A stretch of DNA of 64,000 bases from Rhizobium sp. 9140 (GTDB taxonomy: Bacteria; Pseudomonadota; Alphaproteobacteria; Rhizobiales; Rhizobiaceae), in contig NZ_FJUR01000006.1 of assembly GCF_900067135.1 (NCBI RefSeq), forward strand, positions 1 through 64,000, given 5' to 3'. The translations under genes and the position numbers were made by a program. The notes beneath the pieces were generated by a model. It was given only the letters and a program-made list of their open reading frames with translations. It searched no databases and had not been told where the DNA came from. This document shows positions 16,819-24,982 of the stretch, piece after piece (positions within the stretch are counted from its first letter, which is position 1; each line of letters begins with the position of its first letter).

Positions 16819-18057
16819 ATGCAGACGGGAAATGTGACGACGCCCTTTGGGCGGCGGCCGGTTGCGCTTGCTCTCGTAAAGAGGCAGCTCCAGACGTCCG
16901 AGACGAAACCAAACCGCCCGGTCGAAAAATGGAAAGTGTTTCGCGACGCTTGTGAGGCCCGTGAACGCCTTGGCCTCCAGGACAGGGCGCTGACTGTGCT
17001 GGACGCATTGCTGACGTTTTATCCAGAGAGCGAGCTCAACTGCGATAGTGGATTGGTGGTCTTTCCGTCCAATGCCCAGCTGTCTGTCAGAGCGCACGGC
17101 ATAACCGGAACGACCTTGCGGCGGCATTTGGCTGCCTTGGTCGAAGCCGGGCTCATCCAGCGCAAGGATAGTCCGAACGGCAAGCGCTACGCTCACCGGG
17201 ACAAGGGTGGCGATATCGAGCAGGCTTTTGGATTCGATCTTTCTCCACTTTTGGCTCGCGCTGCGGAACTTGCAATCTTGGCACAGGAAGTCGCTGCCGA
17301 ACGTTTGCAGTTCAGACGAGCGAAAGAGGCGCTGACTATCTGCCGGCGTGATGTGCGCAAGCTGATTTCAGCAGCGATGGAGGAGGGGGCCGACGGCGAC
17401 TGGGAAACCATCGAAGACATGTATGTCGGCATTGTCAGCCGACTTCCCCGCAATCCTGACCGTCACCAGGTGGAGGCAATCCTCGACGAGATGCAGCTTT
17501 TGCGCACCGAAATCCTCAACCTTCTGGAAAATCAGTTAGATTCTCAAAATATGGACGGCAATGCTATTCAAAATGGCTGCCACATACAGAATTCAAAACC
17601 CGAATCCATCTCTGAACTTGAACCTAGCTCCGGAAAAGAGCAGGGCGGAGCCGTCCAGCTGGAAGTAGCACCCAAAGCGGTTGCTCAGCCGTTGGCAAAG
17701 CCTGAACAGATGAAGGCGTTCCCGCTGTCGATGGTCCTGAAAGCCTGCCCGCAGATTTCCGACTATGGGCCCGGGGGCACGATCTCCCATTGGCGCGAGC
17801 TGATGGGAGCCGCGGTGGTGGTTCGATCAATGCTTGGTGTTAGCCCGTCGGCTTACCAGGAGGCTTGCGAGGTTATGGGTCCTGAGAACGCCGCGGTTGC
17901 CATGGCTGCAATCTTGGAGAGGGCAGGGCATATCAACTCGGCAGGTGGATATCTCCGCGATCTCACGCGCCGAGCAAGGGTAGGGGAGTTCGGGCTGGGA
18001 CCGGTGCTGATGTCGTTGATGCGTGCCAATGCGAACGGCGATAGGAAAACGGGGTGA
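16819..18057 (+). CDS. repC: RepC, replication initiator of the repABC replicon
   Basis: A 412-residue protein of the usual length. The N-terminal part carries the winged-helix region (LSVRAHGITGTTLRRHLAAL near residue 92, then VEAGLIQRKDSPNGKRYAHR). The C-terminal domain reads FPLSMVLKACPQISDYGPGG near 300 and AGGYLRDLTRRARVGEF near 377. RepC initiates replication at an origin inside its own coding sequence. The start ATG at 16819 follows GAAAGGTGAAGGAAT. Expression is expected to be limited by the antisense RNA immediately upstream. Confidence 0.95.
   Translation: MQTGNVTTPFGRRPVALALVKRQLQTSETKPNRPVEKWKVFRDACEARERLGLQDRALTVLDALLTFYPESELNCDSGLVVFPSNAQLSVRAHGITGTTLRRHLAALVEAGLIQRKDSPNGKRYAHRDKGGDIEQAFGFDLSPLLARAAELAILAQEVAAERLQFRRAKEALTICRRDVRKLISAAMEEGADGDWETIEDMYVGIVSRLPRNPDRHQVEAILDEMQLLRTEILNLLENQLDSQNMDGNAIQNGCHIQNSKPESISELEPSSGKEQGGAVQLEVAPKAVAQPLAKPEQMKAFPLSMVLKACPQISDYGPGGTISHWRELMGAAVVVRSMLGVSPSAYQEACEVMGPENAAVAMAAILERAGHINSAGGYLRDLTRRARVGEFGLGPVLMSLMRANANGDRKTG
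17520..17625. other. oriV: Probable replication origin (AT-rich segment within repC)
   Basis: In repABC plasmids oriV maps to an AT-rich stretch inside repC. Here the only clearly AT-rich part of repC is around codons 234-268 (including CAAAATATGGACGGCAATGC), where the protein is a low-complexity Asn/Gln/Ser linker. The limits are approximate. Confidence 0.55.
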
Positions 18058-18150
18058 GGGTGTCCCGACGTACCGGGTCGTGGGCTCGATCGAATAGACC
18101 TCAGGCACGAGGACCCAAATTGCCACCACTTGACGACCGTTATCCGTTCT

Positions 18151-18789
18151 TCAATCGTCTGTCGGGGTTTCGTCCTTGGATGATTTACGGCCGGGTGGTC
18201 GGCCAGGGGGACGGCCTTTCCTGCTGACTCTCGCGGCTTTCCTAGCCAGTCGTTGGCGTTCAGCCTCAGCTTGTGCTTCAGCCTCCGCTTCCGCATTTTT
18301 CCGAGCCTCAAGAACATCCTTAGGCGTCAGTTGGCCAACTATACCGATCAAACTGCGTATGGTGTCGTGCGGGAGGTCATGAATGAGCCTGAAGAGTTCA
18401 ACCCGATCATCGGCCTCTTCAGGATTGTTGCCGTAGAGATGAGGTGCCGCGGCATGAATCATCTGCATCGGCAGGAACCCGAGGAGCTCGGAAAGGTGAA
18501 TCATTCGAGAGACGGTCAGTCGCGAAATGTTCAGTTCGTAGCGGCTATAGACTACTCGAGCGAGACCAGCCAGGGTCGCGAAATCACTCTGGGTCAGACC
18601 AGTTTCTAAGCGTTGGGACTGTAGGAAGGCGGAAAGTTTTGCGTCAATCTTGCCGAAGCTGACTATGCCGTCGAACCCCTCCTTGCGGTACAAGGGTCTC
18701 TGGAAATCTGGATCTGTAGTCACAACCAGTTCCCTTGATTTGATATAGTCGGGTAGTTTCCGCACCGTCGGTATTCCCTCAGTCCCCAA
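18151..18789 (-). CDS. XRE-type helix-turn-helix regulator with AT-hook-like tail
   Basis: About 212 residues. An XRE-like helix-turn-helix spans residues 52-105 (LQSQRLETGLTQSDFATLAG, then LARVVYSRYELNISRLTVSR). The segment after residue 150 is a charged coiled coil (ARKNAEAEAEAQAEAERQRL). The C-terminus contains RKGRPPGRPPGRKSS, two R-P-P-G-R units resembling AT-hooks that grip the minor groove. The start is uncertain: a TTG at 18789 gives MGTEGIPTV and an internal GTG is possible. It may regulate the hydrolase next to it or plasmid functions; no target is visible. Confidence 0.7.
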   Translation of the reverse strand: MGTEGIPTVRKLPDYIKSRELVVTTDPDFQRPLYRKEGFDGIVSFGKIDAKLSAFLQSQRLETGLTQSDFATLAGLARVVYSRYELNISRLTVSRMIHLSELLGFLPMQMIHAAAPHLYGNNPEEADDRVELFRLIHDLPHDTIRSLIGIVGQLTPKDVLEARKNAEAEAEAQAEAERQRLARKAARVSRKGRPPGRPPGRKSSKDETPTDD

Positions 18790-18889
18790 TTCCGCCTGGG
18801 GCGGATATCACGCACATATAATTCCCCACAAGGCACTGTCATTCAACAACCACGGCGCTACAATGCTGCCAACTGGCACTTGTGGGGGC

Positions 18890-19963
18890 TCACACTCCGC
18901 TTAGATCGATGCGGAAATTTCGGACTTCCCAAAGCTCCTTCAGGGTCGGTATCTCCATCAAAAATCTCAGCACCTTCCTGGCTGCTATGATGTTGTAGGG
19001 GAACATCCCAATGGAGGAGTGTCCACAATTGAGCTGCAGAAGCTCTGGTGGCCGTCCGCGTAAGCTAGTCAACTCGTGTATCAGGTGGCGCGCCCTCTCT
19101 GGACGCGCAATCGTATCGCGCTTCCCCTGCACGAACAGCAGTTCTAGCTCAGGACGCGAGAGCCAGAAAGTATGCATGTCGAGATTAATCAGGGTCCACG
19201 CCTTCCTCAAATCTTCAAGTGACATGGAGGGTTCAATCCGCCCTTTTAGGCGTTGCATGGTCTCTGAAGTCCAAATCAGGTCAGCAGGGCTTGGCGGTGT
19301 TACCATCAAGACGGCCTTATCGACTTTCTCTTCTTGAGCTGCCACCAGTCCAGCAACTGTGCCACCTAAACACATGCCTACGACGGAAATCGTGCGGTAC
19401 CTCTGACCTTTCAGCCAGCGAACAATTTTTCGGCCGTCCAACACCGCCTGCCTCATGGACCGAACAGTTCGGCCTACGCTGGCATTGAAAAATTGTTCTT
19501 CCGAACAATCGTTCGAGCCCCGGCTGAAATGATACGGCAAGGTGGCCTCGACGACAGTCATACCCCTCCTTGCGAAATATTTGGAGAACGCTGGATAGCG
19601 GTTGCGTGAGTACCAATGATGAAACACGACAAGCGCATGGTCTTTTGCTCCGCTCTCGGTCACAACGCACTCAAAGACGTTGTTTTTCTCGTCAGATGTC
19701 TTGATGTCCGATTCAAAAATGACTCGGTGTGCATCTTGGTAGATCGGTTCAGCCGGCAAGAGGGGTGTGAAAAACGCTTCGGTTTCGCAGAGCGTCGTGA
19801 CGGCCAAGTCGTGATCGCCATTTTTTACAACTGGCTCATTGACCGCGAATGCCAGGGAGGTGTCATGCGCGAAACCGATAGCGCTTTTGCTGATTCGTTC
19901 CTGACGTTGGAGTGACCGCTTGATGTGTTTGCGATCATGATGACGTGCGAGATAGCGAAACAT
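18890..19963 (-). CDS. Alpha/beta-hydrolase resembling dienelactone hydrolase, with Cys nucleophile
   Basis: A 357-residue alpha/beta-hydrolase. The nucleophile elbow is GMCLGG with Cys198 in place of the usual Ser, as in dienelactone hydrolases. The Asp is probably Asp283 (VQGKRDTIARPERARHL) and the His is His315 (LNCGHSSIGM), so the triad is Cys-Asp-His. A conserved HHWYSRNRYPAFSKYFARRG near residue 115 precedes the elbow. The substrate is unknown. The start is set by CAGGAGAAAGTT before ATG 19963. Only 49 bases separate the start from a truncated IS21 copy at 20013, so the native promoter may have been removed or replaced. Confidence 0.78.
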   Translation of the reverse strand: MFRYLARHHDRKHIKRSLQRQERISKSAIGFAHDTSLAFAVNEPVVKNGDHDLAVTTLCETEAFFTPLLPAEPIYQDAHRVIFESDIKTSDEKNNVFECVVTESGAKDHALVVFHHWYSRNRYPAFSKYFARRGMTVVEATLPYHFSRGSNDCSEEQFFNASVGRTVRSMRQAVLDGRKIVRWLKGQRYRTISVVGMCLGGTVAGLVAAQEEKVDKAVLMVTPPSPADLIWTSETMQRLKGRIEPSMSLEDLRKAWTLINLDMHTFWLSRPELELLFVQGKRDTIARPERARHLIHELTSLRGRPPELLQLNCGHSSIGMFPYNIIAARKVLRFLMEIPTLKELWEVRNFRIDLSGV

Positions 19964-20012
19964 AACTTTCTCCTGTTCGTCGCAGGTGCCAAATCCTCAT
20001 AGGGTGGTTGCG

Positions 20013-20712
20013 TGAGAGCGGCGGTGCAAAATTAGACCACGGTAGCGGCGGGATTGTCCCGCTTCGGGCGGCGTAAAAGTCGGCCACCTATTTCTCTTCT
20101 GCAATGAGCGCAGGAGGGCCTGGGGATCTATACCGTGGAATTATATCTGAAGGTTCGACTGGCTTGCTCGGAAGGCATGAGCCGGCGTCAGGCTGCAAAG
20201 CATTTCAACATATCGCGCGACAGCGTTTCCAAGATGCTGTCCTATTCGACGCCACCTGGCTATCAGCGACAATCACCGATCCGGCGGCCCAAGCTGGATG
20301 CGTTTGTCTCGACGATCGATCACTGGCTGGACGAAGACAGACAAGTGCCGCGCAAGCAGCGCCATACGGCCAAGCGGGTGTTTGACCGGCTTCGAGACGA
20401 ATGCGGGTTCACTGGCGGCTATACGATCATCAAGGATTACATGCGCGAGCGGGATCAGCGCCGCCAGGAAGTGTTCGTGCCGCTGTCGCATCCGCCCGGC
20501 CATGCGCAGGCCGATTTCGGTGAGGCGATGGTGGTCATCGGCGGTGTCGAGCAGAAGGCGCATTTCTTCGTGCTCGACCTTCCGCACAGCGACGGCTGCT
20601 ACGTGCGGGCCTATCCGGCGGCAGTGGCCGAGGCCTGGGTCGATGGCCATGTCCATGCGTTCGCTTTCTTCGGCGCCGTGCCGCAATCGATCGTCTACGA
20701 CAACGACCGTTG
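20013..20712 (+). mobile_element. IS21-family element, copy A: left 700 bp only
   Basis: It starts with the same left terminus as the complete copies (TGAGAGCGGCGGTGCAAAAT) and matches them up to CGACCGTTG within istA, where the right end of copy B begins in the opposite orientation. The rest of copy A is not found on the far side of copy B. Copy B therefore inserted into copy A, and the other half was later removed by recombination. Confidence 0.9.
20135..20712 (+). pseudogene. istA: IS21 transposase IstA, truncated copy A
   Basis: About 193 codons of istA from its GTG start, identical in visible sequence to the complete copies. It ends after IVYDNDRC, just past the second catalytic Asp, where copy B interrupts it. 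The continuing frame picks up the tail VNGGVKSCHAAAQ from the inverted right end of copy B and stops at about 20884. It is non-functional for transposition. Confidence 0.9.
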
Positions 20713-20844
20713 TGTCAACGGCGGAGTAAAATCCTGCCACGCGGCGGCGCAAAAGTCGGCCACTTGTGGCGCGCGCATGAGACCGCCGGGAGGGCTTAGG
20801 CCCGAGCGGGGGTCTCATGCGCGCGTTGCGATTTTCGAAGGGCG

Positions 20845-21603
20845 TCAGCCGGCCTTTCGGGCGCGGCTTTGGGCGAGACGATAGCTGTCGCCGTTCATCT
20901 CGAGGATGCTGACGTGATGGGTGATGCGGTCGAGCAAAGCGCCGGTCAGGCGCTCGGACCCCAAGGTTTCCGTCCATTCGTCAAAAGGAAGGTTGCTGGT
21001 GATCAGGGTCGCGCCTCGCTCGTATCGTTGCGAGATCAGCTCGAACAGCAATTCCGCGCCGGTCTTTGACAGCGCCACGAAGCCCAGTTCATCGATGATC
21101 AACAGCTGGTAGGCGGCCATCTGCTTCTGGAACCGGATGAGACGCCGCTCGTCGCGCGCCTCCATCATCTCGCTGACCAGTGCGGCCGCTGTCGTGAACC
21201 CAACGGACAGGCCCTTCTGGCAGGCGGCCAGGCCGAGGCCGAGCGCCACATGGGTCTTGCCCGTGCCGCTGGGGCCGAGAGCGATAACGTTCTCCCTGCG
21301 CTCGATCCATTCGCAGCGCGCCAGTTCCAGCACCTGCATCCTGTTCAGCTTTGGGATGGCGGCGAAGTCGAAACTGTCGAGGCTTTTGACGACCGGGAAC
21401 CTGGCCGCCTTGATGCGACGCTCGACCTTGCGACGGTCCCGTTCGATCATCTCCCGCTCGGCAAGCCGGGTGAGGTATCCGACATGATCGACGCCTTCGG
21501 TGGCGCACAGCCGGGCCAGCTTCTGGTACTCGCGCTGGAAACTCGGCAGCTTCAGGGTTTTGAGATAATGGGTGAGAAGGATCTCGGGTGCTTGGGTGTT
21601 CAT
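20845..21603 (-). CDS. istB: IS21 helper ATPase IstB (copy B)
   Basis: 252 residues of the DnaC-like AAA+ family that selects target DNA for IstA. The start ATG at 21603 overlaps the istA stop as ATGA. It carries Walker A GPSGTGKTH near residue 105 and Walker B LLIIDELGF near 168. This copy has Ala instead of Pro in GFVALSKTG (base 21075), which distinguishes it from copies C, D and E. Confidence 0.92.
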   Translation of the reverse strand: MNTQAPEILLTHYLKTLKLPSFQREYQKLARLCATEGVDHVGYLTRLAEREMIERDRRKVERRIKAARFPVVKSLDSFDFAAIPKLNRMQVLELARCEWIERRENVIALGPSGTGKTHVALGLGLAACQKGLSVGFTTAAALVSEMMEARDERRLIRFQKQMAAYQLLIIDELGFVALSKTGAELLFELISQRYERGATLITSNLPFDEWTETLGSERLTGALLDRITHHVSILEMNGDSYRLAQSRARKAG

Positions 21604-23096
21604 GCGACTTCTCCCGCATCCGACGACAGGAGACGCATATACGCCTTCGCCGATGTCGTCTCGACCGTCGCCCTCGGCAAATACGGGTAGATGGACAGGT
21701 CCAGTCTGGGCGGCCGGCGTTCCACCCGGCACAGGATCAGATGCTTGACGGCGTCAAAGCCAATGGCGCCAAGCTGGATCGCCTGCTTCACCGCCGCATG
21801 CAGATCGGCGAGTTCGAAGCTCTCCAGCAGGCGGAGGACCTGCACGTACTCACGCCGGCCGTGTTTGGCCATGCGGCCTTCCATCAACCGGCGCAGCGTA
21901 GCGAACTCTTGCGGCAAGTCCCAGCCCTGGAGGGGCGCTGCCTGATCCAGCGAATTGATCTTCTGCTCGATCAGCGGCAGGTAATGGACAGGATCGAAGA
22001 CGACGTCTTCCCGTTCCCAGCACCGAGGATGGCGGGCGATGATCTCGCCACGGCCACCAATGACCACTTCGTTGACATAGCCGCGCACCCACACATCCTG
22101 ATGGCCATAGGCGACCGGGACGGAATAGTCGTTGGTCTTGTAGCGCACCAGCGACTGCGCCGTCACCTTGGCACTTGCCTGGTCGCAGGCATCAAATGGC
22201 GAGGCTGGCAAGGCGCGCATGGCAGCCAGATCGCGCCGCAAGCGCTCGCCGATCGTCTCGCTCTCGCCGCGCAGCCTGTCGCGCTGGCGCTTCCGGCACT
22301 GCTCCTCCAGAAAGGTGTTGAACGCCTCCCATGTCGCAAACTGCGGGATCGGTACCATGAAGTTGCGCCGGGCATAGCCGACGAGACCCTCGACGTTCCC
22401 CTTGTCGTTGCCCTTGCCGGGACGGCCATAGCGATCCCGGATAAGGTAGTGGGACAGGAAGCCGCTGAACAACGTCGCGCGCTTGCGGGTGCCGTCAGGC
22501 AAAATCTTCGCCACCAGGCAACGGTCGTTGTCGTAGACGATCGATTGCGGCACGGCGCCGAAGAAAGCGAACGCATGGACATGGCCATCGACCCAGGCCT
22601 CGGCCACTGCCGCCGGATAGGCCCGCACGTAGCAGCCGTCGCTGTGCGGAAGGTCGAGCACGAAGAAATGCGCCTTCTGCTCGACACCGCCGATGACCAC
22701 CATCGCCTCACCGAAATCGGCCTGCGCATGGCCGGGCGGATGCGACAGCGGCACGAACACTTCCTGGCGGCGCTGATCCCGCTCGCGCATGTAATCCTTG
22801 ATGATCGTATAGCCGCCAGTGAACCCGCATTCGTCTCGAAGCCGGTCAAACACCCGCTTGGCCGTATGGCGCTGCTTGCGCGGCACTTGTCTGTCTTCGT
22901 CCAGCCAGTGATCGATCGTCGAGACAAACGCATCCAGCTTGGGCCGCCGGATCGGTGATTGTCGCTGATAGCCAGGTGGCGTCGAATAGGACAGCATCTT
23001 GGAAACGCTGTCGCGCGATATGTTGAAATGCTTTGCAGCCTGACGCCGGCTCATGCCTTCCGAGCAAGCCAGTCGAACCTTCAGATATAATTCCAC
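21600..23096 (-). CDS. istA: IS21 transposase IstA (copy B)
   Basis: 498 residues from a GTG start. An N-terminal helix-turn-helix (MSRRQAAKHFNISRDSVSKM) is followed by the integrase core: Asp in QADFGEAMVVIGG near residue 128, Asp in IVYDNDRCLVAK near 190, Glu in NDKGNVEGLVGYARRNF near 232. The C-terminus carries the conserved region SVPVAYGHQDVWVRGYVNEV. It is intact and shares a 4-base stop/start overlap with istB. Confidence 0.93.
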   Translation of the reverse strand: MELYLKVRLACSEGMSRRQAAKHFNISRDSVSKMLSYSTPPGYQRQSPIRRPKLDAFVSTIDHWLDEDRQVPRKQRHTAKRVFDRLRDECGFTGGYTIIKDYMRERDQRRQEVFVPLSHPPGHAQADFGEAMVVIGGVEQKAHFFVLDLPHSDGCYVRAYPAAVAEAWVDGHVHAFAFFGAVPQSIVYDNDRCLVAKILPDGTRKRATLFSGFLSHYLIRDRYGRPGKGNDKGNVEGLVGYARRNFMVPIPQFATWEAFNTFLEEQCRKRQRDRLRGESETIGERLRRDLAAMRALPASPFDACDQASAKVTAQSLVRYKTNDYSVPVAYGHQDVWVRGYVNEVVIGGRGEIIARHPRCWEREDVVFDPVHYLPLIEQKINSLDQAAPLQGWDLPQEFATLRRLMEGRMAKHGRREYVQVLRLLESFELADLHAAVKQAIQLGAIGFDAVKHLILCRVERRPPRLDLSIYPYLPRATVETTSAKAYMRLLSSDAGEVA

Positions 23097-23259
23097 GGTA
23101 TAGATCCCCAGGCCCTCCTGCGCTCATTGCAGAAGAGAAATAGGTGGCCGACTTTTACGCCGCCCGAAGCGGGACAATCCCGCCGCTACCGTGGTCTAAT
23201 TTTGCACCGCCGCTCTCAGGCCGCCCCTGTGGGACGGCCTTGAATACTGAACTGGGACC

Positions 23260-23763
23260 TCAGGAAGTCTTGCTTTTGCCCTTGGCGTTCGCAGAGGCCT
23301 TTGCAAGCTGCGTGAGCTTTTCGTCTGTCGCCTTCTCCTCGGCGAGGTTGGCCTCCAGCAGGGGTACGGCGTCCTTCAGACCAAGCTGTTTGGCCCACTC
23401 GATCAACGTGCCGTAACGGGCGATCTCGTAGTGCTCGACTGCCTGGGCGGATGAGATGAGGCCTGCATCCAGAGCCGGAGACTCCTTGAACTCCTCGATG
23501 ATCTCTTCGCCTTCGGCAATAATGCCCTGAATGGCTTCGCAGGTCTTGCCGCGCGCCGCCTTTCCGAGCAGTTCGAAGACCTGTTCCAAGCGTTCGATCT
23601 GGCCCTGGGTCTCGTCGCGGTGCTGCAGGAAGCCTGCCTTTCCTTCTTCCGAATTGGCGGCGCGGGCCATCTTCGGAAGGGCCTTCAAGATCTGCTTCTC
23701 TGCGAAGTAGATATCTTTGAGAGTGTCGAGGAAGAGGTCGTCCAGTGTCTTGGTGGCTGCCAT
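23260..23763 (-). CDS. yciF: YciE/YciF ferroxidase-like stress protein (DUF892)
   Basis: A 167-residue four-helix ferritin-like protein. It opens with LDDLFLDTLKDIYFAEKQIL, the conserved start of the YciF family, and has Glu/His pairs suited to a di-iron site (for example QAVEHYEIARYGTLIEWAKQ near residue 110). YciF-type proteins are general-stress proteins; a role in iron handling is suggested by structure. It lies 44 bases downstream of the DUF3597 gene, probably on one transcript from the EcfG-type promoter at 24418-24442. The C-terminus is Lys/Ala-rich. Confidence 0.9.
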   Translation of the reverse strand: MAATKTLDDLFLDTLKDIYFAEKQILKALPKMARAANSEEGKAGFLQHRDETQGQIERLEQVFELLGKAARGKTCEAIQGIIAEGEEIIEEFKESPALDAGLISSAQAVEHYEIARYGTLIEWAKQLGLKDAVPLLEANLAEEKATDEKLTQLAKASANAKGKSKTS

Positions 23764-23807
23764 ATCATTTCTCCGTTGTTAATGAGGATCAGGTCTAAGA
23801 GTTTGGT

Positions 23808-24308
23808 TCAGTCAAGCAGGTCTGCGGGGACCTTCCCTCCGTTTTCCGACAGCTTCTTCATGAGAGCCTTGTGAAGAAAATTGTTCATTTTCGCGCTGCC
23901 ATCGGCGTCGCCGGTGTAGCCTAGTTCCTGCGCCAACTCCTTGCGCTCCTCAAGGCTGGCGTCCATGCCGAGAGCCTTCATCAGGTCAACAATTGAGCGC
24001 CGCCAGTCGAGCTTTTGGCCAGACTTCTTCGCCGCTTCGTCGAGGATCGATTCGACGTCGACCGGAGTCCGGGAGTTTCCGCTGTAGCCAGCGCCTCCTT
24101 CTATCTGCGGAACAGGGTTTGCAGTCTGTGCTGCGGACGTTTGGGGAGTGTTGACGGCCGGGGTGGCAGCCCCTGATTGGGCGGGCGGTTGAGAGGCAGG
24201 CATTGCTGAAGATGCCGGTGCCGTGGAGCCCATGCTTGACCCTTGCGAGGAAGGAGCAGCATTTGCTTCGCCAAAAATTGCGTCCTTGATGCGGTCGAAG
24301 ATGCTCAT
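23808..24308 (-). CDS. DUF3597-domain protein
   Basis: 166 residues. The N-terminus (MSIFDRIKDAIFG) and the C-terminal domain (VDVESILDEAAKKSGQKLDW near residue 82, then SLEERKELAQELGYTGDADG) match the DUF3597 family, a small bacterial protein of unknown function with a LysM-like or helical fold. The middle is a Pro/Ala/Ser/Gln-rich linker of about 55 residues. It has an EcfG-type promoter (24418-24442) 110 bases upstream and is followed by yciF, so it belongs to the stress island. Confidence 0.85.
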   Translation of the reverse strand: MSIFDRIKDAIFGEANAAPSSQGSSMGSTAPASSAMPASQPPAQSGAATPAVNTPQTSAAQTANPVPQIEGGAGYSGNSRTPVDVESILDEAAKKSGQKLDWRRSIVDLMKALGMDASLEERKELAQELGYTGDADGSAKMNNFLHKALMKKLSENGGKVPADLLD

Positions 24309-24417
24309 TCATTTCCCCTGCTGTGACTTGGTCAGGGCGCTCGATCCGCTCCGGAGCTGCAGCACGCGTATGTACCCGGCCGTCGCGAAAAATTGATGTG
24401 CTGTCGCCCCGCCGATT

Positions 24418-24442
24418 AACGCGGTGGACAGATCGCGGTTCC
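24418..24442 (-). promoter_or_regulatory. EcfG-type (general stress sigma factor) promoter for DUF3597-yciF
   Basis: On the minus strand: GGAAC (24442-24438), 16 bases, CGTT (24421-24418). This is the alphaproteobacterial EcfG/RpoE2 consensus GGAAC-N16/17-CGTT without a mismatch. Two more identical motifs with the same 16-base spacing lie in this island. Confidence 0.8.
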
Positions 24443-24578
24443 GTCTGCCTCAGGCTCGGGAGCAAAATTCCTTCGCGGCGGTCTCCAAGCGCAAGGCTCC
24501 CCGGTTCAACGAGCGCGTGGACAGCCGCGATGCTACTTAGTGCACGTTGGTTGGCTTGTTTCTTTACAGGCAGTGTCT

Positions 24579-24900
24579 CTAAGCGAATGGCTCGATCAAG
24601 CCAGTGACGACGATGCGTGCCTCAAGCAGATAAAGTTTCCCGCGGCCATACATCTGACGCTTTACGAGCTTGAGCTTGGTGATCTGGCCTTCAGTCTGGC
24701 CGTTCGACCACTGGGAGGTTATGGCATTCTGGATTGCCGCTCGGTCTCGGATAACACCATTTGCGAATGATGCGACCACCCGCGTAAGGCGCGTTCGTCG
24801 TAGCCCCCAAACAGGCATGCCAACAGGATGATAGCGAATGCGAGCCAGGCGCATCGCTGGGCGAGCCAGAACCGGCGCTAAAACGGGCCATGATCTTCGA
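24579..24900 (-). pseudogene. ISL3-family transposase, C-terminal remnant
   Basis: The minus strand keeps FANGVIRDRAAIQNAITSQW followed by SNGQTEGQITKLKLVKRQMY and LLEARIV, the conserved last part of ISL3 transposases including the catalytic Glu region. Everything N-terminal to it is missing or frameshifted. It is a decayed element between the stress genes and the L,D-transpeptidase. Confidence 0.7.
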
Positions 24901-24982
24901 CACCTTCCGGTAGCGGTATCGGCTTAGGCGTTCGTTTCATGGGACGATCCCTCTGTGGGTTCGGCATAGTGGTAAGCCGGCC

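Larger units (their letters stand above)
20713..23218 (-). mobile_element. IS21-family element, copy B, complete (2,506 bp)
   Basis: The termini are TGTCAACGGCGGAGTAAAAT (istB side) and TGAGAGCGGCGGTGCAAAAT (istA side), imperfect inverted repeats with the TG/CA ends of IS21 elements. A long inverted repeat (CGCGCGCATGAGACC paired with GGTCTCATGCGCGCG around a GC-rich centre) lies next to the istB-side end. It differs from the other copies by at least one base in istB. Flanks are copy A istA on the left and GGCCGCCCCTGTGG on the right, with no target duplication. Confidence 0.93.

Noticed and set aside
21588..22958. 456-residue open frame antisense to istA (also at 32956-34326, 50687-52057 and 55090-56460)
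   Set aside because: It is the exact antisense of a well-supported IstA in every IS21 copy, with unnatural composition (His/Arg/Asp-rich) and no ribosome site.
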